The notes: generated by a model from the letters alone, not told the origin. A DNA stretch of 64,000 nt from Seiridium cupressi (GCA_036674765.1 JARVKI010000049.1:117164-181163), one strand, 5' to 3'; numbered from the stretch's first letter, positions 27,819 to 40,015 are shown. Translations and numbers: made by a program.

Positions 27819-30596
27819 CAGGGCAGAACTTCATAAAGAGCCCGTGCTGATAGCTTGACATGTAAAGCGTTGTTGCTGTTCAAGTAGGGTATTCGATCGG
27901 CGCTGCTGCAGTGGATGCAACAAGCCGAAGGTGTTTTGGTGGATCGGTGGGTGAATAGGTAGGTAGGTAAGGTAGGTAGGTAGCGCAAGTGATTTCAAAG
28001 ACACCGAGGGGTATCGAGGGGCACGAGTGATGATGAAGTGCAGGCGTGGAGATGTTGCGTGTTGCGTGGGCTTGGCGATTGTGCACCGTTGTTCAAGAGT
28101 TACTTATGAAAGAACGGTCAGGCAGTCCAGGGAACCCAGGGCCAGGCGGGTGGATGACAAAGGTCAGGAAACTCCTATTAGCTTGCGCGGTAGATAAGAG
28201 TCGAAGTGTTATGGATCAGGAAAAGTCGTGAAAGGGTTTAGGCGTCCCGTAGACACCGCAGGTTGGTAACAGGACTTTGAACAAGCTGCCGGGCAACGTT
28301 GATGATCAAAGCCGCCTTTGAAGGGGGCCAATTTGCACTGGGCGTGGTAATCCACTTCCGCAAATAATAAGAGGGAGAGTGCAGAGGAGAATGATGGCAG
28401 TTATCGGACGGCGAAACAAGGCCAAACTGCGGCAAAACTGAGCGGCCAGAAGCTTGCCAGTGCCACACAGATTTCGACAGGGAAACTCTCTCTCTCTTCG
28501 GAAGTGTGGCAGAAAGTCTCAAGTCGCAGAGACTGGGTGCGGTGCAGTGCAGCAGGAACTTTGCAGGTCCCAGTCCAGGTCCATAGAGCGGCCTGGGGCC
28601 TGGGCAGCCTGGCTTTTGACGAGCTTAGCGCTGCCTGCCCGGCACAAGACTGACGTCTGGCTGAGCGGATCCAATCAGCTGATGCTACCACTAACGATCT
28701 GAAGGATAGGCGTCTTGGAGCTGTCCTAGACGAGATTGGCGAATGAAGGGGATAGGCGCTGGACCTCACTCAAAGAACTATTGAGGCTTGCTTCGAGGAT
28801 TCGAGGTGCCTTCCAAGGCAGGAAGGACTTCGGTTCAGTATGATGTTCGCAAAGGTTGTATGCAGACAGCAGGGTGCCTTGGTAGTGCAAGTCAAGCTTC
28901 ACGAATGGGCAGCTGGACTGACCACTCAACTGTGGTGTCGGGTGGGTACGTACCGACAGCCCGTGCTGACAGCCACTGGCCTTGCTGCGGACCGCCAATT
29001 GCGAGGAGGATTTGGCAGAGAGGACCACACCACCAAGCACCGCAAAGCTTAGGCAAACACCGTCAATGTAGCCACCTGCGAAAGAACAGCGCCTTCTTGT
29101 AACCTGACCAGTAGACTAGCTATCGCGCCTGGAGCCGTATTGCGTGTGACCGCCTAGTGGTTCCGTGACGTGATGAACGGGTGAATGGTGGAGTCAGGAT
29201 AGCGGTAGTCAGACCTCATGTCCAAGATTGGGATCCTGGTGTAATGGAACGTGAACCCACGCCGCAACTGAAAAGCAATTCCTGTCGAGTGGGCGGAGGA
29301 TGGAAATACAAATTATGGGACCAAAGTTGGAGATCAGAGTTCAGTCGCAAGTCATGGCTGGTGGTTTTGATGAAACGTCGAAAGCAATAGCTTGTGGTGC
29401 GGCCAGTGCTCCTAGATCAAACCAGCACGAGAGTAATAAGACAGGCACTTGGCCAACCACGTGAAAAAGATCCCGCCGGCAGCGCAAGGGCGTAGCTGAA
29501 GCTTGCCGACGACCGCTGCTCCGAGAGTCTATTCTGCCATATAGTCGGGTTTTGATATGGCTCAGGCACACAGACAACGGTCGGAGTTGCTGCACCTGAG
29601 GGAACCATACGTTGCGCCAGTGCAGAGTATTACACAAGACGAATAGTGGCAATTTGTGGAACTCTTTCGGGAGAAACACGCAAGCTTCTGTTTAATATGC
29701 GATCTGAGCCTCTGGGAGATACGTCCTTGGTTGATATCAGGCGATTTATCAGTAACGCTGCCTACACCTTGGCAATGATTCAAGGATCAGCTTTACCTAG
29801 CGAAGTGGGAACAAGTCGAGTTCTTTTATAGTTGGCGCACCAAGGCTACACCTTTGACAATGGAAGCTGCTGATTGTACTTCGCACTTTGCAGACCACAC
29901 TCGATGCAACTGTTCCTGTCTACAATTCACACTTGTGGTTGGCGGACCACTCACAGACCTCGCTCGCGATAGGGCTTGTACAGCAGGCAGCTACGATTTA
30001 TGAGTCACTTCGCAGATCAGAATTTTGGGGACACCGCACGACCACTTCCAACCCTTGAAAAGCTTTCCTCCTCCAGGTTGCAGTCGACTCATCTAGGAGG
30101 GACACCTACGTCGCCTTGATGTATGCATCGATGGGTGCTTATGAGTGGTCGACCGGTTCAAGATGGTGTCTACCACTGAATGGTTGATAATCAAGCCTAG
30201 CCTTGTGCAGTGAGTGTTTCAGGTCCTGCCCACATATTGAGTAATTCTCAGTCGACTTGATAAGTGGACGAAGACTCGTCCACCTAGGGCGTAGTCGAAA
30301 GGTTGTCGTCATACATTGGCCTGGCCCTGAGACGCCAGAACTGTCACACAAAAGCACGTAGAAGGCATGGCCTATCTTGGAGGCCCCAGCGCTGTACTGC
30401 AATCATCACCAATAGGTATTCTCGAGTCCTTTTCAGGTCATGTCTTTGTCATTGCTGGTCCATAGCGTCTTTCCCTTAAGACGAAGGTCGAGACCCGATC
30501 CCTACGGCGTCAACCTTAGAATGCGTTGCTTCAGAAATCCGATTTTCCCTGTACAACACCGAAGCCAAATGCAGAAACCATCCATAACCTCCACGT
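27819..30596. other. Long intergenic region, no supportable gene
   Basis: About 2.8 kb between the RING-PHD start and the 3' end of RPL43, both on the minus strand. The part next to 27819 should hold the RING-PHD promoter and contains a GGTA-type repeat (listed separately). ORFs up to about 120 codons occur on both strands (for example 28769-28401 minus, 28788-29102 plus) with no recognisable motif. Confidence 0.5.
27957..27982. repeat. GGTA tetranucleotide microsatellite
   Basis: About six GGTA units with one interruption (GGTAGGTAGGTAAGGTAGGT and on). It lies about 140-165 bases upstream of the RING-PHD start codon, so it is probably in the promoter or 5' UTR. On the transcribed strand it reads as TACC repeats. 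Confidence 0.8.
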
Positions 30597-31413
30597 TTAA
30601 ACCTCGGCAATTTCCCTGAGACGTCGGAGTGTCGATCGCATGGCAGCCGCAGCCGGGGTCCTGTTGGGGTCTTGTCAGCTGTATCGTCCAGGGTAGGGGC
30701 ATGGAGATCATAGATCTGGAACAGAGCTGGACTTCGGGTACGTACGCAACTGTGTAGGCTCCTGACAATTTCAATTAGCACAACTAACAATAGATTTTCG
30801 TGTGATAGTGTCTTACCTCCGGCCACTGTCTTGCGACAGCTACGGCAGTTCCAGATACCCACGGAGTGGCGCTTGACGCTTTAATTCAGGGTCAGCCATT
30901 ATTCTTCGGGTGTGCTGGGGCAGTATTGGGAGATGAGAGGCTAGGCTTCTGGAGAAGCACCAAATCGCAACTCCTAAAACCGTCAAAAAACTTACTTGAC
31001 CTTGCCACAGAAGGTGCACGTGTACTTGGCGTGCTGGGAGATTTCCATCTTTTTCACTAGGGTATGATTGTTAGTCGAGCACAGAACACGCCGTATATAC
31101 CGTGATTACTCACCTTGCTTGCGCAGCGAGGCACCGTATCTGTAGAGGGTTCCGTCAGCATTATGAATCGGGTGGTTTTCGGATTTGTAGAAGTTCGCAG
31201 AGGGGTGGTAATCGCAGCAGATGGTGGGAGACGAAGCTGATGAGGTAGCGGATTGTCGCGATGCGTCGTGGATCGCTTCGTCAGGGCAATAATTTCGTCT
31301 TGAGCACATACCTGGTGCCATATTTTCCGGTCACACCAACCTTCCTGCAGTTTTGTTAGCCGCAACGATCTGTCACAGGCGAATGGATGTATTCACTTAG
31401 TTCTCTTGGCCAT
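30597..31413 (-). CDS. RPL43: 60S ribosomal protein eL43 (L37a family)
   Basis: Zinc-binding protein of the large ribosomal subunit. My model has seven exons: 31413-31397, 31344-31312, 31139-31114, 31056-30996, 30878-30817, 30761-30746 and 30660-30597. They sum to 279 bases, or exactly 92 residues plus stop, the usual eL43 length. The product starts [20 protein letters not shown], has the zinc ribbon CTFC ... CRSC (about 39-60), and ends [13 protein letters not shown]. All six introns (52, 172, 57, 117, 55 and 85 bases) have GT...AG ends. Exons 1 and 6 are only 17 and 16 bases. Because every exon is short, no open reading frame longer than a few dozen codons marks this gene, so it is easily missed. 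High intron density is typical of ribosomal protein genes in these fungi. Confidence 0.95.
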
Positions 31414-32627
31414 TCTGTCTGAATTGCGTGTTGTGCGTTGATCGTGACGACGAAGTTGGCGGGTTGGCGGATTGACGCTTCTCAAATTCCGGGTATTGAC
31501 TGGTGGGTGTTTCTTTCAGGCTTGCTGAATTTCAGTGTGTGGGAAACTTCGGAGTAACAGATTTGCCGGCTGGCACTAGTAAATCTTTTGTGACGTTCAG
31601 CCCCAACCCCACCTTGCTGCAGAGGGGCTTGTGCACAGCCCTAGACTCTTCGGGTGGGAACTGACCGCAGCCACATTAAGAGGCCGCAATACTCGGAGTG
31701 GGGCTATCTACTAGTAATTCATTCAATTGTCTGCTTTTCCTCGGAAACATGCTCCAGCTTCGTTGGTTGGTGGCGTCTTGAATATCTTACCAACCAACCA
31801 TCTCTAAACACTGGGGTCCATGCACCCTGCCTTGCTCGATGCAAACCCATGCTCGTCTCGTGGTTATCCAACAACAGAGCTCCTTCCTACGCACTCGTCA
31901 TTCTTGTTCAGTATGTAGGCGATGTCATCAATCGCTTCTACTTCGAAACGGGTACAGGAGAGGTGCGCTGCAGGCGCGGTCGGATGGTGGATTCTTACAC
32001 GGGAATAGCTCCCGTTCTTAAACAAGCAAAACCTGTCAATGGCCACCCACACCGCTAACAACTAACCAACCAGGGACACACTCTCAAGCGGAACGGCACG
32101 GGCTGTCATGTACATACATCGATAGGACATGTAAGCCCTTCCAATATTGAAGCGCGAATTTCCAAGTCGCCACTATGGCAGCTGGTCAAGTACATGATAT
32201 TGCATGGGATCAAGGTATTGAACTGACGGTGATTGCTCGCGGCTGGCGGAAGCCGTGGGTTATTATTTTTCCCCTTGGAGAAACTCAATTACGTGTGTTA
32301 TTGGTTTCAAGCCGTTAGCCTCGTAGTCAAATCCTACACCTTGCTCTCTATCTAACTTGGAGCAAGGTGCAGGGTGCTGACTAGCACTAGTGCACGCTAG
32401 ACTTGCTGCAGCTCAGAATGTAAAGTTCCTGATTGGGTTGCGTTTCATTGACAGTTCATACACATGGGGCTATGCTAGCACAAATACCTAAAGCGCAGTT
32501 CAATGAGATCTACAGAATGGAAATCAAGAGACTCGAGATGACAAGGTCAGAAAGCTCATGGACCTATGATAACTCTTTCTTATTTTGGATAATATCTTAC
32601 AGGGTACGTAATTCGAGACCAAGTTTA
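31414..32627. other. Intergenic, contains RPL43 promoter and an inverted repeat
   Basis: The first few hundred bases should be the RPL43 promoter. A 10-bp inverted repeat lies at 31762-31798. The remainder up to the pseudogene shows no gene I can support; I looked for the missing N-terminus of the adjacent pseudogene here and did not find it. Confidence 0.5.
31762..31798. repeat. 10-bp inverted repeat GTTGGTTGGT ... ACCAACCAAC
   Basis: Arms at 31762-31771 and 31789-31798 are perfect complements around a 17-base spacer. The arms are internally repetitive (GTTG units), so slippage is a simple explanation. Confidence 0.7.
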
Positions 32628-33729
32628 ACAAGATCTTTCCGCATTGTGTCAGCTCATTCAGTCTAAATTGTCGGCCCAGACCGCTGACGTTGTGATTGAT
32701 GCCCACGAGCTCAAGTAAGTTTCTACACAAAGATGCAAGTCCAAATAGAGGTCTAAAAACCTCTTAGCTCGGCACCTCTGGGGGAGCGATGGCGATGGCG
32801 ATGGCGACGGTGTTGGGGTTGTTTAAGTCCTTCAGCGCAAGGAGATAATAGCCGCACACAAGCCTTATGCATTGTCACCTGTACCAAACCCATTCCCAGC
32901 TCCCACGTCTTCGTTGCTGGCCAAGCTGACGGGCCTTCGAAATGTTCCCAATCGCGGCCTGCTCCATACATCTTACACTGCTGTGGCGAACGCAACCGTC
33001 GTCCAGGGCACTTGGGGTATTTTCAAGCAGAGTCCTGCACGGAATAAAGAATTCTGCGAGTTCGATGAATAGGCACGCTGATCCTTTTGCCTCCCTCCCT
33101 TGGCTTGTAGCGCGTGCAATTTCCAATACATATTCAGTATCAGCCCGACCAAAGCACGCAGCCCGAAGTCGACCAGCTTCGGATACGGGAGTTACCTGTT
33201 CCTTTGCAATAGCACAGAAGCTAATAACCTTATTCCTTGCTGCTAGACGGACCACAATTCACATTTCGTGAGTTCATGAAAGCCAGGGATTTCATCACCA
33301 GTATAGCAATGCATTATTGTATCATGCTTATTAGTAGGACTTTTGTTTGTCCCGCCTCTGCGAGCTCTCCTCCGGAAATTCGTCTTTGAGCCTGATGAAG
33401 GGCCCAACAGAGAAGATAGTTTGAAAGAGTACATTGAATTTCGAGGTGTTGCCAATCCAGTTCTACAGGACAACAACAAGCAGGCTTTGTCAAGGCGCGG
33501 TACTCTGGCTCTATATACTACCGTAAGCGCACTATACATATAATCACAAACCTTCCACTGATAACTGCTAGTGACTGCTACGCTAATGGCTCAAGCAGCG
33601 AGCACGTTGTTGCAAGAAGATGTCTTGTTGCCAGGCGGAATATACACTCCGGTGTGTTTAGGTCAAGGATACATTGGTCGGTTGAATAGAAACGGGTTTG
33701 CTACCGAGACACAGTTTCTAAACGTTTGA
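32628..33729 (+). pseudogene. Saccharopine dehydrogenase-like oxidoreductase, degraded and 5'-truncated
   Basis: Blocks matching this family appear in the right order but different frames. They are QLIQSKLSAQTADVV (32640-32714), SGG..ATVLGLF (about 32772-32830), KPYALSPVPNP through VVQGTWGIF (32860-33050), GPQFTFREFMKARDF (33249-33327), LLVGLLFVPPLRALLRKF and onward (33328-33522), and LTATLMAQAA ... PGGIYTPVCLGQGYI to the stop (33572-33729). Two intron-like pieces with good splice ends survive (32715-32767 and 33523-33571). Breaks are frameshifts near 32775, 32840 and 33327, a frame mismatch across the second intron-like piece, stops after NKEF (33070), and about 190 unexplained bases before 33249. 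The N-terminal Rossmann part with its GATGYTG-type motif is absent. The family includes lipid-droplet saccharopine dehydrogenase-like proteins and bacterial trans-acting enoyl reductases. Sequencing error could explain one break, not all of them. Confidence 0.85.
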
Positions 33730-34413
33730 GCTTTGTCGATCTGGATTCATCAACCGGAGTCCCAGGTCTCGGTGGATGTCGTACTTTCAAAAGCGACAAT
33801 AATATATATCCCCCCTCAGAGCCATTGAGGAGAAGAGGACGAAAAAAGTAAAATTGGGTAGCTCTTGTGTTGATTGTTGCAGGATAGTCTGCGTGAGATC
33901 AGCAAGCCGCATGATGATCTCAAGGAGGCCATCCGACCACGGTACCTCAATAACGATGTTGCAATGGATGCCCGTGTGGAAGAAATATACTCGACGCAGC
34001 ACAAGCGTGCGGTTGGGGAGGAAGATTGTGGCAAGCGGAAACGGCAAACTTGGGACGCCTGCATGTTGCTTTCCCCGCAAGACTGCACGTTGGAGCAGGG
34101 GCTGGACCATGTCGTTGCAGGCGACCCACCCAAAATTTCCAAGCTCAATTTAGACGTCATCAGCGCCCAGCTTACCACATCCACATCGGCAACAATATTC
34201 CCAAACAAGCGGGTCATCAAGCCAGAAAAGTCGAGGCGCATTGATCGGACGCGGTCAAAACACCAACGATTGTCCCTGGCACGTGAACGTCCGACAGCGT
34301 TGCACGACACGGCTCCCATATTGCCGCGAGCCAGTCAATAGCTTAGAGCTCCAAAGCTCGCGCGAGCTCCCACACCACACCACAGCGGCAGCCAAGACAG
34401 ACACCAACGTGGA
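33730..34413. other. Promoter/5' region of the RMD1-like gene with overlapping unassigned ORFs
   Basis: A plus-strand ORF (33874-34341, 155 codons) and a minus-strand ORF (34319-33816, 167 codons) overlap here almost completely. Neither has a motif I recognise. Their position right before the RMD1-like start suits a promoter and leader better, so neither is called. Confidence 0.5.
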
Positions 34414-36229
34414 ATGGCTTCATCCAGCGCTTCGTCGTCAACGGCCACGAATACCAATTCCGAAAGGACGCCGCTTCTTCACGATGCCGACCGACCCAAG
34501 CCCGCCCGCAATGTCACGTTCAACCCAAACCCGGTATCGGGCACCTACTTCCCTGAGCCAGCCTCCTTGAGCTCATCCCCAGGAAGTGTGCTGGGCAACC
34601 TCCAGATGACCAATCCTTTGAGTCCAGTGAGAACCACGGGCTCCATCTCGAGTTCGCCAGGATCCGCTGCCCATCACTCAACGTTATCAGCGATGACCAA
34701 CCGCCTGCGACGCCGTAACTCTCATGGTGGTACCTTTTCCACGTTGCCGGCACCACTTGGACTCGTGCCCAAGATGGGACCGCAAAGATCAAGCAAGACT
34801 GCGCAAAAGCTCAAGCTGCTACCCAATCCTGACACTGGCGAAGGTGTCCCCGACGAAGAGAGTGGCAGGGACGTCTACAGCCAGTACACAAGGATCCAAG
34901 ATCCAGTGGCACGACGGGACGCTGCCCGTTTGGGCAAAGCAGACCGAGATCGATTGCCTAGAGTCACAGCATACTGTACGGCAAGCACCTATCAGATGGA
35001 GGGGCTGTTGCGTTTCTTGAAGGGCCGAGGAAGAACTCGAGGTGCTAACCCGAAATTGATCGATGAATGCATATACACACCCTACAACTACAGCACCGGG
35101 AAAGGAACGGAGCGGCCAGAGCCTGTTGAGGATCGGATAAGACGAGAACGAGAAGAACAAGAGCGTAGGGAAAGAGAATCGTTGCAGGAATCGTCGATGA
35201 GACCAGTGCAAAGTTATGAGCGAAGACATTCGACGGGGCAGTTGACAGATATGCACGATGGCATTGCTGATACTGAAAGCGAGGAAGCCTTTGGGAACGG
35301 CCGAGATGTTCACAGCAATCTTTCCTACCCTTCGCACCACGGGGAGATCCATGACCCATCAAACTCACATCATGAGGCCGACTTTGATACGACAGTTCAC
35401 GTTCCAGAAGTGTTTCTCTTCGAGTACGGTGTTGTGGTGATATGGGGCATGTCGCTTGCGCATGAGCAGAGGTTCTTGAAGGAAATTGCAAAATTCGAAA
35501 CCGACAAGCTGGACGCAGACGACCTGGAAACCGAATGCTTCAACTTTTACTACACGCGAGAGTACCAAGCACGGATATACAATGATTTCATTACGCTCCG
35601 GGACAAGAATAACTACATGACCAAGTTGGCGATTAGCCATGCTTTAGCTCAGAGCGTCAAGGTTCGCACTTTTTGATTGTCAAGGTGATTGAGGAGACTA
35701 ACATGGTGACAGACGTCCCTGTTCGAGGAGTTAATTGCAAGCACAATTGAGAAATGCAAGGACATTCCCGATCAAATTGCAACGACCGGCAAGATTGCCC
35801 TGTCTAGCACCCAGATCAACATGCAGATTGGGGAGCTTTTCATCCTTCGCATAAACATCCACTTGAATGGTTCTGTTCTCGACACCCCCGAGCTTTTCTG
35901 GGTTGAACCAGCCCTAGAACCGGTGTACCAGGCTGTACGATCATATTTGGAGATGGATCAGAGGGTCGGGCTGTTGACAGAAAGATTGGACGTGATCGCA
36001 GATCTCTTGGCTGTGCTTAAGGATCAGTTAAGTCACGGCCATGGAGAGAAGCTGGAATGGATCGGTCAGTTTCTCCAGCGCCCTCTCTATGTTATTCCAT
36101 CGCCAATTTTGTGGTCTGGGAAGAACGAAAAGCTAATGTTGTCTTTATTTAGTCATTGTTCTCATCGCTGCTGAGATTCTCGTGGCGGCTGTCAACATTC
36201 TCGTCGATCTATACGCTGGCGTCGACTAA
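34414..36229 (+). CDS. RMD1/DUF155 family membrane protein
   Basis: Three exons (34414-35661, 35713-36064, 36153-36229) give 558 residues. Introns are 51 and 88 bases with GT...AG ends. The N-terminal 180 residues are Ser/Pro/Thr-rich and probably disordered, followed by RVTAYCTASTYQMEGLLRFLK (about 188). A charged Glu/Arg helix comes next (about 233-265). The DUF155 domain runs from about 325: FLFEYGVVVIWGMS, then FNFYYTREYQARIYND and the Lys/Leu-rich helices. Exon 3 encodes one C-terminal membrane segment (VIVLIAAEILVAAVNILV), the usual end of this family. Yeast Rmd1 and Rmd8 were linked to meiotic division, and fission yeast relatives are the Sad1-interacting factors; a mitochondrial branch (RMND1) also exists. 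The long disordered N-terminus without a clear targeting peptide favours the Rmd1/Rmd8 branch, but the exact ortholog is not settled. Confidence 0.9.
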
Positions 36230-37974
36230 ACGTCTCTGCCGAATATGACCGACTACTACATGGCATCCGCAAATATTTTCGTGCCTAGATCTGCAGACTA
36301 CACGGGTCTTGGCCAACCAAATGGTATTCGCACGCGCACAAACCGGCGTTAAGGATACCATCAACTGTAAAGCTAGACAGAATACAATAGGCACCGCTTT
36401 GTAATACATAGACTGGAACAGCAAATAGCTACGGCAGCTATTCATGGAGGAAAAATCATGTATATACCACGCATGGGCTGGTAGGCGGATTTGAATTAGC
36501 AAATGGCGTTTCGTGATCCATGGGTAACTAGAATTGAAGAAGCTTCACGGCGGGGCGGTGTCAACTCAATCGCCCTGTCCGTCGCCTCAAGGTTCTTCGG
36601 AACTTCTTCAGCAGGCAAAATTTAAAGAGTTCTACTGGCCGCGGACTTGATTTCCAAGCCTTACACATGGTTTGTTTTCTCATTTCCAGTATTACGACAG
36701 TATTCACCAGCGTCCATTGGTTACGTGAGCACCATTTTGTTCTCGATCTTACGGAGCCTAAAAAGTCAGATAATATGCCTTGCATTACATCACGAACTCA
36801 TCTAGTGACCGAGCCTTTCGCGTTGCTATTAGAAAAACTTGAGCCGAGTAAATCACAAGTTCAGGGTCTTCGTGTGGAAACAGACTATAGCCAATTCCGG
36901 ATCCATCGTTCTGTCTCAAGAACGGTTGGCCGATAAATTCATGAACCAAGCTAGAGTGAGGAATATGCTGGGCTGCTGTGGCGCGTGGGACTTGTTCCTT
37001 GCTATATCTTGGCTGAAGCTTTGTTTTTTTTTTTTTTTTTGTTTCTTTTCCGGGGGAGGAAGAGGGTGGGCACTGAGGCATTTGAGGAGATGTAATTGAC
37101 ATGTAATGATATTTATAAGCTACCTGAGGCTCAAGAGAGAGACCTGAGCGAGGAAGACGAAGATTGACTTCTCATGGTCAGACCAGCAAAAGTGAGAGAG
37201 CTGTGATGGATATCTTAGTACGCCAATCCCGCCGACTTCTTGCCTGCCTCCAACCAAAACCCCCCCTGCCCCACGCAGCTTGAACCCCAAGCAACGGCAT
37301 AACTGTGACAAGGTGCAACAGATCGAGGTCAACAATGACACCAGGCAAACCAGTATTACTCCATAGAGATCAATAGTCAGTCGATCAAGGCACACTTCTC
37401 ATCAGGTTCGCTCAGGAAATAATGCAAGTCATCACGGCTCTTCTCGCCACTATTACGGAGTACAGCTGGTCCAGATAAGTAAAAAGCTGCATAGTCCAAG
37501 CCCATGCTCGTCATGAGGCAACGCCCATTATTGCTGATTGTGCCAAAACACTACCGTATAACCCTTTTCTGACTCCTGTGAACGCCGGACGGCGCTAGAA
37601 TACGCCAGTCGATTCCATACCAGACGATACGACAAACAGGCTAGACATGATCCTCCTGTATCTTCGTCGTGTCAAAGAATTGGCCCTCATACATAAATAC
37701 CGTCAAGCCTTCCGTGATTTCTACGCAATCGCAGTCACACCCATTCAAGGACCGCGACCCTGATAATACCAACCCCCACAGTGCACATCATCCACAACGG
37801 AAACCCCATTCTTTCACTTCAAGTATTGCTTCTGCTTTCGTTTTCCACATTGTAGGGCACTTGGCTTGAGCTTCGTACGAATAGGTGAGGGATCGTTCCC
37901 AATAAATCCCTTTCCTCTTTTACGAGCTGATAGTTTGACTGGATCGCAGTCTTCTGAAGATTGATTGTTGATTT
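36230..37974. other. Convergent intergenic region with poly-T tract
   Basis: About 1.75 kb between the 3' ends of the RMD1-like gene and the HMG-box gene. It includes a poly-T run of about 18 bases near 37024-37040. No ORF here carries a motif I recognise. Confidence 0.5.
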
Positions 37975-39270
37975 CTAGTCGGATTGGTCGCGTTCTTGCT
38001 CATCGTCTTCAGGTTCCGTCTCAGGATCATACACGCCTTGCTCCGCGTCCTCCTCGGCCTGATCGGCATCGCCCATTTCAATGTCCTGCTCATCGCCCTG
38101 ATCCTCAACGACACTGACGTCCTCATCATCCTGTTGAGCAAGGTGGGAGCGATGTCTAGGGGCGATGCCTGAGCCGCGGCCACGTCTGCTGGGAGCATAA
38201 AGGTACTCGTCATGCCCATTGCGTCTAGCCTTGGCGGCGTCCTTAACACTGCGGCGGTAGGCATCGCGCTCCTCCTTCCACTGCTTCAGGGCCTCTTCGT
38301 ACCGCTTCTGATAGACAGCCTGCTCATCCTGGGTGAGATCTTTCCAGCCTTTGGCGAGTTCTTGCTCTAGTTGATATTCGCCATTAGCAATCTCCTCCTT
38401 ATGTTTCTGTTGCAAAAGAGGCCGGGTATCATTGCAATAGATCTCAAATCCGTTGCTGGGCCGCTTTGGAGGTTTTGGCGCAATCCCATTGCGCGTGTAA
38501 GGATCATGAGAGAACGTGTCGGACATTGGGGAGAAGGGCCGCGGGTTGTCATTGATAAAGGTCGGTCCGGAAGAGGCGAGTTCGGACGCAAGGAGCGAGG
38601 ATTTGTGACCTCTCTTGACTCTCATGGGCTTGTCTTCTGGCTGAAAACCTCGAGGGTTAGTCGATTGAACTCCATCGATGCTAGGCGAAAAGTGGCGTAC
38701 CGTAGGCGGAGGGCTTGGGCTACCCTCAGAGTCTTCCACGTTTGTGCTGGTTCGTTTGGCGATCTGTTCGAGGAGGAAGGCGCGCTCAAGACGAGCCTTT
38801 TGGACCTGGCGCTCCAGGCGCATTAAGCGCAGTCTGTAGGCATGGTTCTCATCGTCGATTTCCTTGGATCTCTGCTTCAACTGGATACATTTTCGTCGGT
38901 ACGCTTCCTCTACTGTGGGAGGCAAGGAAGGCGGGTTCGCTGTAAGAAAACCAAGATATTAGCATGTGTCTAGGTTGGGATTTCTGGGTCATATAGGGGA
39001 CGCGTCCTGGGTTCCGGTATTTGATTAAATACGTGGGTAGCCCAGCATGGCGTTGAACAGCTATGTTTGGGGCAACTGGGGTCATGGAGGAATGGCGACA
39101 GCAGTAGGCTGCGACTTTAACAGCAATTTGAGGGGGAAATGTTGCAGCGTCTGGAGCGTGGAAGACCGGCTCACGCCTAAGGCTTTGATGCCGCAGAGAT
39201 GCGCAAATCATGAAAGAGATACAAGTATTTGAAAGGAGGCCGAAGAAGACTCACAATTTGACGGCGCCAT
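37975..39270 (-). CDS. NHP10: HMG-box protein, NHP10/Nht1-like INO80 subunit
   Basis: DNA-bending HMG-box protein; yeast Nhp10 and fission yeast Nht1 belong to the INO80 chromatin-remodelling complex. Exon 1 is only 16 bases (39270-39255, MAPSN), followed by a 315-base intron and exon 2 from 38939. The N-terminal coiled coil (EAYRRKCIQLKQR ... ARLERAFLLEQIAKR) is the part that points to NHP10 rather than to generic HMGB proteins. The HMG box starts PPKRPSNGFEIYCNDTRP and ends near KEERDAYRRSV. The C-terminus is acidic (Asp/Glu-rich). A 60-base segment at 38641-38700 has a perfect intron look (GTACGC ... CTAAC ... TTTTCAG) but is in frame and stop-free, so the product is either 326 residues or, more likely, 306. 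The family assignment rests on domain order. Confidence 0.8.
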
Positions 39271-40015
39271 CTTGCGCGCGCGTGAGGACGCAGTCGAGAA
39301 TTGAGTTGACGACTGTCACAAGTCAACTCTGACTTGCAGAATGTGGTCAACGGATTCGCTGTTGGTTGTGGTATTTGCTGGATGTGGTCAGGATGCGAAA
39401 GGCGGTCTGCCGGCGGTGTCTGCAATGTTGGGAGTTGCGAATGTAATCTTCGCGGAATGCGAGTTGGCCGTCGTTGCGAGAGCTTCAGGAGCTGATGTCC
39501 CGTGTACGCGAGGCTGGCAAGTCGCCAGCAGTGGGGTTTAGTGATTGGTTACAGTAGGTAGCCAATAAAACAACGGGAGGCTTGTTCTGCAAGGCTGTTG
39601 ATGCACTACATGAATGTACTAATCGAATTATTGGGGGTCGTTTGTAACACTATTTCGAGAAGTCCGCGCTCAGAATTGTGCACTAGGGAAAACAGTCAAA
39701 GACAGGCAAATAAATCTCATCTACGTGAATTCCCCAGAATGCAGTCATTGCTTTCATCAAGTACTTAGGTACAATATGTTCAAGTTGATTGTGTGGTTGC
39801 ATGTGTAATGTACTTGAGGTCTTGTCAATATGTGCCCCACCTAATCTTTTTAGTGAGGGCCAGGGAGGTTCTTTGGCAGCTGCTGAACTTTTTTCCATCT
39901 GGGAGCTTTGCGGGCCAGGCTGCTGTATCAAGCCCAGCGCAACTTTAGGACTGAACAACCCGACAGAGATCTTTGTGTGTTCTTGTATCGTCCACTTGAG
40001 AACCACCTGGTCACC
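39271..40015. other. Divergent promoter region between NHP10-like and CCT8
   Basis: The two genes are transcribed away from each other across 745 bases, so both promoters lie here. No coding feature is supported. Confidence 0.6.

Noticed and set aside
33816..34341. Two overlapping ORFs of about 155-167 codons on opposite strands
   Set aside because: At most one could be real; neither has a motif, and the position fits the RMD1-like promoter and leader.
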